A DNA stretch of 64,000 nucleotides from Verticillium longisporum (lineage: Eukaryota; Ascomycota; Sordariomycetes; Glomerellales; Plectosphaerellaceae). The translations under genes were made by a program, and so were the position numbers. The stretch lies in NCBI GenBank assembly GCA_019188255.1, contig JAETXT010000010.1, positions 2,294,001 to 2,358,000 of the forward strand, written 5' to 3'. The notes beneath the pieces are model-generated. The model did not search any database. It was not told where the DNA came from and saw nothing but the letters and a program-made list of their open reading frames with translations. Positions 1 through 12,091 of the stretch are shown one piece after another (the first letter of the stretch is position 1; each line of letters begins with the position of its first letter).

Positions 1-109
1 CTGCGTTGAGATAGTAAGAGAAGTTAACTAATAATATAGTATGAATGTCTTCGCCGATAAGCTAGCCACGCTAAGCCCGACATTTGAGGGGATCTAAAAC
101 TATGACCAA

Positions 110-520
110 AATGCCGAGTCGTTTACTAGAAACTATTTCATTAGCCTTGCTATCGAAGTTCTTAAAAATAAACCTCACCGCTTGCTAGACCTCCGCCGGT
201 TGATATCTATTGATCTAGGCCTTCGAGCCTGGTTTGAAGCCGAGCTCTTTTAAATTGTACGAAAGGTACGTGTTAATGACCGTTGGAAATGGATATGGTT
301 CTGACGGCTTTCAGGATGGTGGAGTAATTACTGAAGTATTATTTCGACGATATTTTCACTTCATAGTAAATACTATGGGCTACGGTAAGTCTCGGGCCCC
401 GTCTAATCTGCTATGGCTGGTGGATGGGGTTAGACCACCACCCAACTGCCTAAATATACTTGATGACATTGCGTTTTGTCGGCTTCTCCTTGAATGCGCC
501 GGTGGTCGGGGCCATACAAA
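110..520 (+). pseudogene. Degenerate paralogue fragment of the gene at 51.7-52.6 kb
   Basis: Translated pieces match the minus-strand gene at 51765-52632 in order. One block resembles ISLAIEVLKNKPHRLLDLRR (partner: IRLAIRVLNEDPNRLPDLRR), followed by SIDLGLRAWFEAELF. After a frame change comes a second block with NLLWL and ILDDIAFCRLLLECAGG. A TAA stop sits directly after AELF, where the partner reads on as RMIRKVR, and the second block lies in another frame, so the copy cannot make the full protein. Similarity fades after about position 520. The family has no function I recognise. That this is a dead duplicate is inferred from the stop and the frame change. Confidence 0.75.
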
Positions 521-1946
521 AGCTTCTTTTGCTAGGCGGCCCCAGCGCAAGCCCCGACTAGAGATGTTCACTGCCGCTACAGGCAATCACGCGAGAATAT
601 CTTGCTGTCTCGACCCTGATGTTGCAAGACCTTCAGTGCCAGTGGACTACAGGCTGCTGCGGCAATGAAGCACGCCATTCTCCCTTCGGGATGACCAAGC
701 TAGACCTATATACAGTACTGCCTGTGCCTAATGGTATGAACATGCGGATGCCCCCGTTGTCCTATCATGAATACTTGATCACGATCAGACGTAGCTGCCT
801 GTCAATTGGTACGTGCAAACCTGATGTGTGCTGTAAGGCCCCAAACCTGGACCTCCAGCCTGAGCCACTCGAATAGCAAGGTATTACACACCGACACAAC
901 TCAGCAGCCCTTTTTACCGTCACTCTCTATCGGGCATCCTATGCACCGCACATCGCATCCAGAAGTAAGGCGTGGTAGAATTTGAACGCGAGAGCCGCTT
1001 TGGCATCCACTTGGCCGGCAAACGCATTCTTCCCATCCCGAGAACTCGACACTGAATATGTCAGTTGAATCAGAGACACTCGGTATGGCCGTCTTACTGG
1101 ATCCAGCAGTCCCAAGATTCTATCGTTAACCGGTTATCTTCTGGATCAACAGACGATCTGGATGTAGATGTCGGCGACGTTGGCGCTGGAACAAAAGCCG
1201 AACTCTCCAGTATTGAATTCTCAATGAGTGAAGGGGAGCTTGGCAATGATCTGTCCAAGTAGCTAAGAGGGGGCGCGCTATGCTTGGATATAGTAGGGCG
1301 AGTGATGTGTACTGAGGCAGACGGAGGTGAGCTTCCGACCAGCACTCCGGGAGTTTTATAGTTATCAGTAGGTTTGAGCTCAGAGGAAGGTATGAAAGAT
1401 ATCTTTGTTTGTGTTAGAGAAGGCTCTGATGCTTTGCAGCCCGCTCCTGGAACAATGTGAGAATGAATGCAGCGAAAGAGGAACAGACATGTTGCGAAGA
1501 TCCGGACCAAATGTATCATCATCATTGGTCTGAAAATGCTGGCTCAGGCCAGCCCCAAAAAGAAGAAAAAAAGAGAGAATGAGATCACTTCAAACCAATG
1601 ACACACGCGTCAAAATGTGGTGAAGGTGGATGGGCGATCGTAACGTAATGTACACAACCTTGAACCCAAAACTTGGCCCTGGAGCTTGAGCGAGAGATCG
1701 CATGGTTGTGCTCTCAAAGTCCCAAATCAAGCACTGAATTCTTCTATGTAGTCGTAGCTGATGCTTCTGAAGGTTGCAGATGGTGAAGCTTTTGAGTCCA
1801 ACCTATGATCCTGTAAAAATCGATGGCGCCCGCCCTTCTCTTCGTGAGGTGGTACATGTAGCAGAGGATGGAAATGATACTGTAGACTTTTGCTCATGCA
1901 CAACCTTTTGTCCCATCAAATATGAAAAGCCTAAGTCGGCATCACT

Positions 1947-2535
1947 ATGGAAAGACCAGGACTGCCGCCAATGTTGTTGCTGTTGTTCACCTCTCCGAGA
2001 AGGTCGCGACGCTGTGCATCCAAGGAGGTCACCAGCGCTCGAGCCGGCATCCAGGAGCTGCATACGCAGGTCGAGCACCTCGGTACCGGTCTTCGCACTA
2101 CACAGCGCCTAGCGCAAGTTGCAAAAGCCTAACCGCCTTGGTATCGCAGGAGCTTGCCAGATCGTTTTGCAGCTGCATCACTGACCTTGAGCACCGGAGA
2201 AAAATTTTATTCAAACCCCGTACGCCACGCGATGAGTTGCCGTGGTCTCCGAGCTCTTATGTGGCCTTTCAACAGCAAAGAGGTCGATCAAGCTCTCTCC
2301 AGCCTCGTGCGACACGAATAGACCATCTTGCTCAGACTGCAGATTGACTCCAATTTATTACCAGGTCCTCAATCTTCGATATCCAGGAAGGCGTCAAGCA
2401 ACTTGCGCTCCGGGCAGCCAAGAACGCTGCGATTTCCCGCAGGCCCTGATGTATAGTGCCAGTCTCTCCCAACCCGGACTTTGTACACCGCCCTCTGATC
2501 GAGCTATCGATGAAAGATCAACTCGAGCGGCCTGA
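1947..2535 (+). other. Possible coding remnant with coiled-coil potential
   Basis: Two overlapping open frames give a helical stretch with motifs such as IQELHTQVEHLG and LTALVSQELA, then a Ser/Arg/Pro-rich tail. Hydrophobic residues at heptad-like spacing suggest a coiled coil. Frames change several times with no convincing splice sites, so this is at best a decayed gene, and it may be chance. Confidence 0.2.
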
Positions 2536-2894
2536 TCAGCGAATGGCCATGGATGCTATTCAAGTGACACGCCCAACTTCACACAACCATGCCATAATGC
2601 CACTGCGTATTCTTAATAGCTCTCTCAAATGCGGTTCATGCATACCGGCTCCATCCTGCCAGGTCTCATAAGACTGCGCACATCGGGGACACGACCTAGC
2701 GAGTATGGTATTTTGGACTGATTCAGTTAGATGGCCGGCATGACCATTCTCGTAGGATAGATCCTGCGGTAAGGCGACTTACCAGAAATTGTTAAATGGT
2801 GATAGATGCCAAATGTACAGTCTAGGTTTTTCATGCTACATTCAGTCCTGAAATGCAAACCTCGAAATTTGGAGCGCAGAGCTTGAGGATCACT

Positions 2895-2914
2895 CTATTT
2901 ATTTATTTATTTGG
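2895..2914. repeat. ATTT tetranucleotide microsatellite
   Basis: About four ATTT units lie in an AT-rich intergenic stretch. Confidence 0.8.
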
Positions 2915-3459
2915 AATCAATAGTATAAGGCAATTGGTCAGCGAAGAGATTCTTATCTACTTCAATAATTAAGACAACCAAGGGTCGTAAAGCAAAGATG
3001 TACAGCAACGCAACAAAGCCATGGCTGCTAATTAAAATGATTTAGTACAGTTGACATGTTGTCAAAAATGCGCTGAAGATACCTAGAATTCATAAGATGG
3101 TTGTTAAACCAATATAGGGTGATTGCCTGGGTTGGTGATCACCACGGGCTTCCATTGCTGTAGTGATCATGGATCACAGGAGTAGTGAAAGCTGGATTGA
3201 CTGAGCGCGGAGCTAATAGCTAGCTCCAATAACCAGCGCGAGACTTACACCACAAACCCCACGATTCAGAGCTCTTAGGCATAATTAAAGCTATGAGTAT
3301 GGGTTCACGTGAGTATTGAAGCCTTCTCAACGATCGGATCAATTGATTCATATTTCTTGTTAAGTCCAACGAATCAAGCGAGTTGAAGAAGATGACATCC
3401 CTCTGTTAAACGACCTTTAGATAGATTCTGTCATGGCCAAAGTCTGATGTCTCCCCGAT

Positions 3460-5562
3460 TCACTCCAAAGACTCAGGAGCTGACACAGCCTTGTCGTCTG
3501 CTTCAACTGACCGAATGGAAAGCTCGTCGGTGTGAGATTTAGATGAAAAAGTTCCCGTGGTTGTGAGAGAAGGACCATCCGTGGAATCCATAGTCATCAT
3601 ACGTCGTATTCCCAACCTAGTTTCAAGATCCCGGGCGGTAGTTTGCTCGAGATGTCGACTGAACTCCCATAATAGAATTTTATGCTTCTTCCGAACTGCA
3701 GAGGAGCATGGGGCCGGCATCCATGTCGGATAGAGCTTTTGGTGGCTAGCTGACACGCCAATAGTAAGAGGGTGCCTAGAAATGAATGCATGGCAGAGGT
3801 AGCACGTTTTTGCTAGTCCCCATGAAGAGCAAACGCGGAGTCAACTCTGTGTTATGGTCGTAGAAGCTGAGTAGCTGCATTTCGGCGTGCACGATGAGCA
3901 CCATCTTGCACGCTTTGCGTAACCGCGCCTCGGGGTCATCCGTTAGCCATTTCTGGCCCAGCTTGTTCTTAAGTTCCAGAGGGGTAGTGTTCGCCAACCG
4001 TGTAAGAATCGGCATGAGAGCTGTCAGGTCTTGACGGAGAGAGACGCGTCCTGGATCGGGTGCCTCCACAGCCTCGACCCGAATGCCAGTGAAGATGCCT
4101 GGCTGCTTCACAGCCAGTTTTAGGAGAGACTTTGCTGCTGCATAGTAGCGACCAAGTTTATAGACGTGTTTGAGCCAATAAGGTAGCTCTTGTTCTCCAA
4201 TTCCAAACATTGCCTCGATCTGCTCCGAGTAAATCCATTTCGCTTCGGAAGCCCACTTGATATGGGGAATGAGGAGCGACAGCTCGGAACTTTGCTCGAG
4301 TGATGCCATTACTGGCAAGTTGGTGACCCAATGCCGGAAGTTAGTTTCTCCAGCAACCTCTGAAGATGACTCCCCGTCACCGAGGTCAGAGATGGCACGT
4401 CTGATTGTAGTGTGTATTTCGGGGTCGTGGAGCTTCTCAAGAAGTGACCAAATTTTATCCTGGGTCAAAGTGACGATCTTCAGTAGAACCCCGGCTCCGC
4501 GTCCTTAACCGTCTTATCTAGATTTATCTTTAACGAGAGGTATCCCAAGAATCTGTCTCATACACACCTTTGAATGCAACTAAAGTCAGATCTCGGAGGA
4601 GGTCGTGAAGTTGATTGATTAAACCTTCGGAAGCCCCCAGGTTACGAGCAAGACGCAAGATAGACCCATATGGGCGGCCTCGTTCCAGGCAAACCGCCGC
4701 AGTTGTCTCCCTTCCTTTCCGTGAAGTCGAGCAGATGAGGGCAAAAGAGTCAAGAGCTTTCTTCAGCAGCTGGTCGTGCTTCCACGAGCCATCATGAGGA
4801 TGACTATCGAGGCTATGCACCGTTGGCTCTCCCCTTACTGGATCAATGAGGGATAACAAAGTTGTTACAACAACGAAGCGTCTGTGAGCGTCTCCCAAGA
4901 GCCCATGCTGTGAGGGTGATGCTTTTTGTGATTTATGTTGCGATGACAATGGAATCAATGCCTTTGTATCCGGGTCCGGAGACTTGGTAGGCTCCGGACT
5001 GCCAAAAGAGGTTGATGAGCTCAGCATAACCCTTTGCACCATGTTGCGTGGTTCAGGCGGACCGAAGTTGGGGGGAATTTCAGGCTGCGGGTTCAAGCAA
5101 GAGGCTCATCCACGGAGGCTTTATGCCAAAGCATAAGTACCTTCTAGGCTTTGGCGTCCATCCGCTCATTGACCCAAGACAAAATGTTGGAGGCCAGGCA
5201 TATCTCATTGGTTCCGGTGAAGCGCCAACACGCAGGCGTGATTTAGCAAGGGCAGACTATTGGCCCATTGCACAAAGCTTGTAGCTGGTACACATGGCCA
5301 GTCAGGTTGGGCACAATCTTTTCTTTTACGAATACTTTCTCCGCCCCGGCAGTAGCACACCTCTTGATACCGTCGATATCCAGTAATGTGATGCCACGGA
5401 TTCTCAAAAGCCAGTTTTCCATCGATAGATGTCATGGCCCAAGCATTCTGCAGTTGCCTGCATGGGAGCCTTGTCGTGGTCGTGATTTTTGCATATCGAC
5501 TTGATTTCCATGTGATAAATTGCAGGAAAGCCAGACGCAAAAGCTGCGCATAGATCTTTCAT
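3460..5562 (-). pseudogene. OTT_1508-type deaminase-like protein, frameshifted
   Basis: A multi-exon gene. The 5' exon lies near 5562-5400. A central exon (5096-4570) carries helices typical of the N-terminal half of this fungal family. After an intron (about 4569-4493) a third exon runs from about 4492. The third exon encodes VHAEMQLLSFYD, the HAE zinc/proton-transfer motif of the cytidine-deaminase fold. The second motif, CYLCH (PCxxC-like), follows 30 residues later but in the next frame, then continues to a stop at 3460. The break is at a run of five A on the coding strand (3807-3811); loss of one base would join HAE and CxxC in frame. Known: these fungal domains are predicted nucleic-acid or nucleotide deaminases, often in expanded families. 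Inferred: either a recent pseudogene or a homopolymer error. The upstream exons (5562-5205) are less certain. Confidence 0.7.
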
Positions 5563-5724
5563 AGCGTAGGCTACTTAAGCTACTAAAAACAATCAATTCC
5601 AGCTCGGAAATCTTTCGTGTCTTCAGGTTACTAAGTTATCTCTAAACTTCCAAGCAAAGAACGATTGCTCAACAGCCATATCGAATCCCAGGTTGCCACA
5701 CGCTGTGATGTTGGCAGCAAAATT

Positions 5725-6562
5725 ATGGCTTTAAATATCACGGCGTTCCGTTACGGAGCAGAAGATCCCACATTGCTGGATGGTCTTCAATCTTTCAGAG
5801 ATGAGGCTTCCGATCGGAACACGCCGCCACGACGTGGGGCACGAGAACCAGATGGCCCACAATCACTCCCTGACAGCGATGTGGGTTTCCCTCTGACAAT
5901 TGACCCGACGTTCTTGAACAAAAAACAGGAGGATCTGCATTTTCGTGTCGTTTCATCATCATCCCAGAGCTCTTGAGGCTACGGCGAATTGTTTCCGCTT
6001 CATGCAGGTGCTTCCGCGTCCCATGAGTATACGGAGCAGTCGATGTTGGAAAAGGAAAACGATAGAGAGAGGTCGGCTTCTAAAGGAAGGGTTTCGGCCG
6101 TACAAACAAATACCTTTCAGTTGATCACAACTACGAACAGCTCACCAACAAGTTTCCCCAAGGCTGAAGGGAAATCACGCCTCCATTGTCATTGGAAAGA
6201 ATGCTCGTACCAAACTGGGAGCCCAGGGCAAATGAGGTATGATTTTGCCGCCTGGAACGCACTCTTATATTGTGATTAATCCACTTCAATCTTACTTACA
6301 GCGCGTTCTTGTCAGGGATCACAATTCCGAGCACGGCAAATGCCCAAAGCCTGGTTGCAAATGGGAAGGGGCTCGAGATGACAAGCATCGGAGACGACAT
6401 GTCTGGGTCACTCACAGCAAGTGGGCCAAGAAAGTCAATTTCCCTTCCAATGGGGCTTCGTGTTATATATGTGGAAGGTTACTGAAGCGGGAAGACTATG
6501 TGAGACGTCACATCAAGGAAGTACATCAGGGAGAGAAACGGAAGAGAAAAATTGGCCAATGA
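5725..6562 (+). pseudogene. C2H2 zinc-finger protein, premature TGA
   Basis: The ATG at 5725 opens a Ser/Pro-rich N-terminal region. An in-frame TGA at 5974-5976 interrupts it, and the same frame continues to 6236. An intron at 6237-6315 (GTATGA...GTCAG) restores phase and joins the halves of finger 1: CHWKEC before it, RDHNSEH after it, giving a standard C-x4-C-x12-H-x3-H. Finger 2 is CPKPGC...HVWVTH and finger 3 is CYICGR...HIKEVH (C-x2-C-x12-H-x4-H), followed by a basic tail and stop at 6562. Likely role: nuclear DNA binding. The stop could be a CGA-to-TGA change. Translation could alternatively start downstream, since all three fingers lie after the TGA. Confidence 0.7.
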
Positions 6563-6638
6563 ATGGCTCAAGAGTTTAACAGCTGACGACATTTATTTCC
6601 TAGCGGGGGCCGGATCTATCATATATTTAGGGGATTGC

Positions 6639-6851
6639 TGCCAGGACCTATCGGAGGTATGATACCGACAGGGGGTCACCTGTTGTTTGATCGTAGAAAT
6701 CAAGAAGAGAGGACCGAGCGCAGTAAGGGAATAGTTATAAGGTTAGTCAAGGACCAAGGTTTAGAGAAGGACATCGATTATTCCATCTTCCTAGAGACCC
6801 CCAAAAGACCAACAGTTGATTCCTTCACTCGTTGCACAAGACTCCTTGACA
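6639..6851 (+). mobile_element. Solo LTR, 213 bp, with ATTGC target duplication
   Basis: The element starts TGCCAGG and ends TTGACA, the TG...CA pattern of LTRs. It is flanked on both sides by ATTGC (6634-6638 and 6852-6856), a 5-bp target-site duplication as made by Ty1/Ty3-type integrases. A second copy lies at 18382-18595. No internal retrotransposon sequence is attached, so it is a solo LTR left by LTR-LTR recombination. Orientation is arbitrary. Confidence 0.85.
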
Positions 6852-6856
6852 ATTGC

Positions 6857-8186
6857 CTAGCAGGTGGTTGACTTAGAGCTCCGTCGTATTCTATCTCTAT
6901 TCGAACTACTTGTGTGCCTGTCATCAGATCAGTCTGGTCTGTCTTGTGTCGAACTCGCTCCCCACTGCTAAAATCGATACTTGCTAAAACTGTGCCTACA
7001 TTGGGTGTTCGCGCCGTATTGTATTCAAATCATATGACGTTCGAACATCCGAGGAGCAACCGAGTCACTGGGTCACCTCGAGTCGAACGACAACTCTTGT
7101 CCTCTTTCAGTCATCTTGATTACGTGGTTCTCCACCTGTGCTGCGGGGAGAACTTGTCAACAGAAAGCTCTTGGGGTGAGGCTCCCTGTGCCGAGAACCA
7201 CGGTTCACGTCTACGTTGTGGGAACGGTTTCGTGATAGCTTGCATCACGTCATACCTGTTTACTTAGCATAGAACGATGTCTAGGGAGGTGTGAGACTCG
7301 GACTCATATTATCTGCTTTCGGCGCGAGTCAAGAAGGACCCTGTTGTCGCGGCGAATTACTCATAACCATCATATAGAAGCTATTCCTCAGGGGGCTAGA
7401 CGACCAGCCTTGCAGCGAGGAATACAGCTGGCATCTTCAATTTACACCAGCAAATAATACAGAATTACGTGCGTCGTAAGAACTGTGTCCCATGGCCCTA
7501 TCATGGTTCACTTGCTCGACAGTGCACTCTCCCTCTGCTGTGTGCGAAATGCCTTCAGGCCTTGCCTTGACGGTCGCCCAGATAAATCTCCAGACTGCAG
7601 CGCCCAGGCAGCTGTCGTCTGGTTCCACAATTTCATTGTAAAGTCTTACGTACCACTTCAGTTCATGAATGGAAAAAGTCTCAGGCTGCTCGTACACCAC
7701 TCTTCCAGATAGCTTTTGGCGCTGGTGGTTAAGAGGCAAGCAAATTGCTAAGTAGCTCTAAAGCGCTCTCCGAGCTGCCATCGTGGAGTTGTGTTACCGT
7801 GCGACAATAGCTCATGGCCACACGCGTCCCGATCATACTTGTGTAAGAGTGACATGTAGCTAAATTAAGAATCAACTGTACCGAACAATGTGTCCAAGAA
7901 TTCTGGCCATGTGTGGGAATCATGACCTCAGATGAAGTTCAACGGCCGCCGAACGGGCCCATATCATCACATACTGTATTTGTAGCCCATGTGCAAGTGA
8001 TCAAGTTTGAAGTGCACTTCTGTACCCCTCGATGGCCATGCGTTCTCCAATCTGTGGTTGCTCCTATGCGGCAGCCCTAAAAATCATAATGACGTGTCGC
8101 AGAGACCTGGGCCATGACAACAAGGCCTTGTAATATAGAAACATCTTGTTCGCCTTCAAGGAGAGGGTGCTGGCGGACAAACGGCG
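6857..8186. other. Stretch without a supported gene
   Basis: Short ORFs only; none has a recognisable domain. The minus-strand ORF at 7437-7739 could be a 3' exon of the neighbouring pseudokinase locus, but no splice link is visible. Confidence 0.45.
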
Positions 8187-9191
8187 TTAGTCATCATGCT
8201 TGTAACTATGGTGAAGGAGTCGAACCTTTCTTAACTTGCCGGCAGACCAAGACATCGTCATCTTCCAAAAGTCGACAGCCTCAGGTGACCACTCAGCTTC
8301 TTCTTCCGATATGTGTGTACCGTTTCCTTTTTGGAGTCCCATGAAATGATTCATCAGACTGCTAAGTGCCTGCACATCATTCCGTTCGTTCACTGCATTC
8401 ATCTCAGTGCATTTTTCGAGGTTAGCTTTGCATGTTAACACTGCTCTTGGATAGTGGCTGGTTGAATTTACGATGCCCACCAATTTTAACATGTCCCTGT
8501 CTTGTTAGGAGGATATTGGACTCGTTTACCGCACCATGACAGGTCTTCATTTGTTCAAGATACGCAAGGCATTCGACAACCTGGAGCACCTTGAGCATTA
8601 AGCCTTCGGAAAAGACGTGTAGCAAACCGTACGACATACTTGATGGACGATCGCTACCAACTCGGATTCGTCTAGTCGTATTTCCATCAATTCTTTGATG
8701 GAAATTTCTGCGTATTCGAACACGACGTAGATTGCATTGTCATGTCGAAAACAGTCATGATATTGAAGCAAGTTCGGATGTTGAAGCACTGCAAGAGGAT
8801 GAAGGTTTTCTTCTGCGCAATCGTTTCTGTAGCCGCGCATCAAGAATAACCCTGTCTGATTGTTCTTGCCGACTACCGCAACAGTTCCGCCTAGCTCAAG
8901 GGTGAGATATCTGCGGTAGAGGTTCCAGGGAGATCCTTCCGTCACTGGAAGCTTTGAGTTCAGCCCAGGGGCTTTTAGTTGATCAGTTTCTTGGCAAATA
9001 GTGGGAGACTTTTCATGGGTTCTCTGAAGTTTTGATCTGGAGGCATTTTGCTTTTGGGAGGCTTCGGCAAATCTTTTTTGACTCTTCGGAGGAACATCAA
9101 GTATTCTTTCCAGGCCGTTGCCAGTCGAGTGAGCTCCTGGGAAGAGTGTCCGACGTTTCCGGCTCTCAGCAAGCTCTTCGTTCATAACCAT
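8187..9191 (-). CDS. Fungal protein-kinase-like protein (pseudokinase)
   Basis: The start ATG is at 9191, with an in-frame TGA further upstream. About 80 basic, Ser-rich residues precede a kinase N-lobe (LTLELGGTVAVVGKN; then LQHPNLLQYHDCF and IYVVFEYAE, the hinge). A 50-nt intron at 8590-8639 joins IVHQ to VLQVVECLAYL. The catalytic-loop position reads HGAVNESNILL in place of HRDLKPxNILL, and the DFG position reads KIGG, so both the catalytic Asp and the Mg-binding Asp are missing. A second intron (from about 8487 to about 8400) leads to the C-lobe exon with WSPEAVDFWKMT. Known: fungi carry many kinase-like proteins with HGxxNxSN loops lacking catalytic residues. Inferred: a regulatory or scaffold role. 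The second intron's exact ends are unsure. Confidence 0.7.
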
Positions 9192-9517
9192 ATTCGTGGG
9201 TTTGGATTCCTGGCTTGTATTAATGTGATCAAGGTTAGATTCTTTTCATTGCATTCGGTAAAGACCGCCGCCACTGAGTGAGAAATACTTCATAAGTCGA
9301 CGCCGTAACACAAAATTCCTGATCCGAACCGAGCCCATTGATAAATCCCATTTGAAGTCCTGGAAAAAGGCCTGATTTTGGTCTGGAATGTGGTGTATGT
9401 CTATTAGGTCCCAGACGAGGGCCACTACAAGGATAACCTACTTATCCCGAAGCTCTCCCGATTAGGACACAATCATCCACGGCCATTGTTAGCGGTCAGT
9501 GCTAGATCTTGGTTGCA

Positions 9518-11992
9518 ATGAACCACCAAATAACGCAGAGAACCATCGACGGGTTCGAAGCACAACTTTGGAAGGATTACGGACAATACTACAGAGGAAC
9601 GGTGAGAGTTAAATTCGAGCATCTTCGGTTCGGATTAAACCCTCGCAGCAACGACCCCGAGGTACAGGGTGACATATGCCGCAAACCAAACACATACGTC
9701 AAAAATATTTTACTCGGTCGATTCAAGTCACAAGGAATTCAGCGGCTGTTACCCATTAATCACATTCCGGCGATAATTGAGACCGATGTCTGGAATCAAG
9801 CGGTCGCCATATCTGGCGAAAAGCCCTACAACCTGACCTCCCACAGCCGGGGCCCTATTCCCGAATTGAAACTCCCGACCGGAACCACAGTGGAATGTCT
9901 TCAGGGAATTCACAGGGTGGCTGCTGCTAAAGAGCTCTTGCCGGAGACGGGCTGGTGGTGGGTCATTGACGTATTCGTGACAGGTAGGTATACGACAGAC
10001 TGAATTTGGTGCGTTCAAAACTGAGTGCGATCACAGGTATCAGTCCAAGGTTACAACTGTCTTTATCCGAGGAATACTCCAAGAATGTCAACCTTTCGGA
10101 CGGCGAAATCTATCTGAAATATGCCGCTTACCAGGGTAAGGTTCACTCAGATCTAGACTCGATCATGGCCGAAAAACGGTTACTAGCCCGACTCCATCCA
10201 ATGAAGAGGAAGAATCTGAGGCGCATGGCGAACAGAAAATACCTGGGCCCTTTCCTCGAAGAACTCAGCAGCCTTCCAGGCGTTTGGGGTGGATTCCGAA
10301 TAGACCACAAATGTCTAGCAACCAAATGTTTAGAGGTAACTGGCACAAGATAACTCGTAGACACAATGTTTTGACCATCACCAGGAAATGCACCATTACC
10401 TATCAAAACACATACAAGATACATGGAGGAATATCCTTGACAACAGGGATGATCTTTTTTGGACAGTCGGGCGTTCGACTGTCGAAGGTATGGAGTTATA
10501 CGCACCACGATGGTCAGGCACAGATCGACGGGCCCTGTGGCGGCGTTTTCAAGAAATGGAGCTCTTTCCCGATATCCATGCGACTGCTGACCGGCAAAAT
10601 GTATGGTCCAATATCATTAAAACGCCGAATCTCATCCCTTCATTCCACACTTTCTTCGAGGACATGAAGTATCTTCGAAACCCTGCAGCGGTCATGAAAG
10701 CGCTGATCCCGCCCTCCGCGAAATCTATACGTGCGGGGATGCTACTGATCTTTCGTCCGGCTCAGTTAAAATCAGGTGTGTGCTGGATTGAAGATTCAGA
10801 ATCAACATTTAGCCAGATATCAGCATCCAGAGAAGACCAGTTCGAGTTCGGCTACAGGCAGATCTGGCTTTACGCCTGGAGACATTGGCCTGAGATGGTT
10901 TTGGAAAGTCCCAAAAAGGATCTTGAAGACAGCGAACTTCCTAAGAAAGACCTTAATCCAATGAGGTGGCACGGAGTTGCCATTCTGGCAAAACGACTTG
11001 GGTTCTCTTCTAGCCGGGTTGATCGATTTATTTCTGCAGATGCTTACACAAGAGCTGCACGCCAAACACTCTGCCAGGTGACCAACCATAGGTTGCAAGA
11101 ATTACCAGAAGCTACGGTCCTTGATCTTGCAGTCGAGATACAACGTTGTGCCGGAACCCTTTCCTCTACGACCAAGCCACCTGCGTCTATGCTGGAGAAT
11201 GGTCCAGGTGAAGCACTAGAGCGACGAAGCGGTCGTCCTTCCAGGCGGGCCTTCGAAAGAGACAAGACATCTCTCTTTCTGAGGAACATGAGTGCATGGC
11301 CAAATGATGAGGGCAGTGGAGTGTCGTCATTTTTTGTTAGAGCATCGGTCTTCCATTCCTTCTTTGGTAGTTATAAACCAGAAATCCTCGCAAGCTCAGC
11401 GCCAACGATAACACCAAACCTATCTGAAAATGGCTCAAGGATGACGGGGCTACAATCAGAGGATGTAGACACCAATCTCGATCGCGATGACAGAAACGAG
11501 TCTGTTTACTCTACTGAGCGAAGGCTAGTTCGATATAATTCTCATCCGCCAGAGGTTCAATCCGAGCATGCGGAATCCGATCAAACTATCCCGGATGTCT
11601 TATCTAACATCGATGATACTACTGCTACCCCCAGTCGCAAGATTAAATTCATGTTTTGGGACACCAAGTCGCTCGTCACAATGCAACGTGACATAGATGA
11701 GTCGGAAGTTAAACGGCAAGTCAAGAAAAGGTCGCAGTCAGGGTATCATATTAAAACGTTATCGCTTCGTGCAGTGCCACCGGAAGACTGCTTTATGGAG
11801 GCGGTAAATAACGGATCTCTAACCCTCCTTTTTTCCACAGAGCGCGGAGTCACCGATAGCCTGCACCAAGCAGTAGAGGCCTATATTAGGGAGAATGATA
11901 TTCGTATAGAAGCGGTTCGCCCACCAGATAGCCTTTTCTTTGGGTACGATGGATCAGGGGGACAAAGGCTTAAACGGCGTAAATTCAGATAA
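9518..11992 (+). CDS. DUF3723 family protein, copy 1 (intact)
   Basis: Three exons: 9518-9983, 10037-10335 and 10385-11992, with introns of 53 and 49 nt that keep frame, giving 790 residues. The N-terminal region has RGTVRVKFEHLRFG, VECLQGIHRVAAAKE and WWWVIDVF, hallmarks of DUF3723; the middle exon has SEEYSKNVNLSDGEIYLKY; the third has FEFGYRQIWLYAWRHWPE and LERRSGRPS. The C-terminal 120 residues are a separate small region ending in a basic tail (LKRRKFR). Known: DUF3723 proteins are fungus-specific, of unknown biochemical role, and are frequent cargo of giant Starship elements. A tandem paralogue follows at 12377 with the same exon pattern. No catalytic motif is recognised. Confidence 0.88.
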
Positions 11993-12091
11993 TGTAAACA
12001 ATGTAGGCTCTGAAGTTCATACTTACAGTAATGCATTTAGTGAAAGGACCGATCTAATACAATGACTCGCTAGAGGTCTTGGTAAGGTCCC

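Larger units (their letters stand above)
521..3459. other. Long stretch without a firm gene
   Basis: No ORF here has a recognisable domain. Open stretches exist at 1094-1525 (-, Ser/Pro-rich) and 1947-2535 (+), but neither has a clear start, splice frame or family. The part at 2.8-3.1 kb is AT-rich and carries a short ATTT microsatellite. Confidence 0.5.

Noticed and set aside
1094..1525. 143-codon minus-strand ORF that could look like a secreted protein
   Set aside because: A hydrophobic start is present, but the rest is Ser/Pro-rich low complexity and there is no further support.
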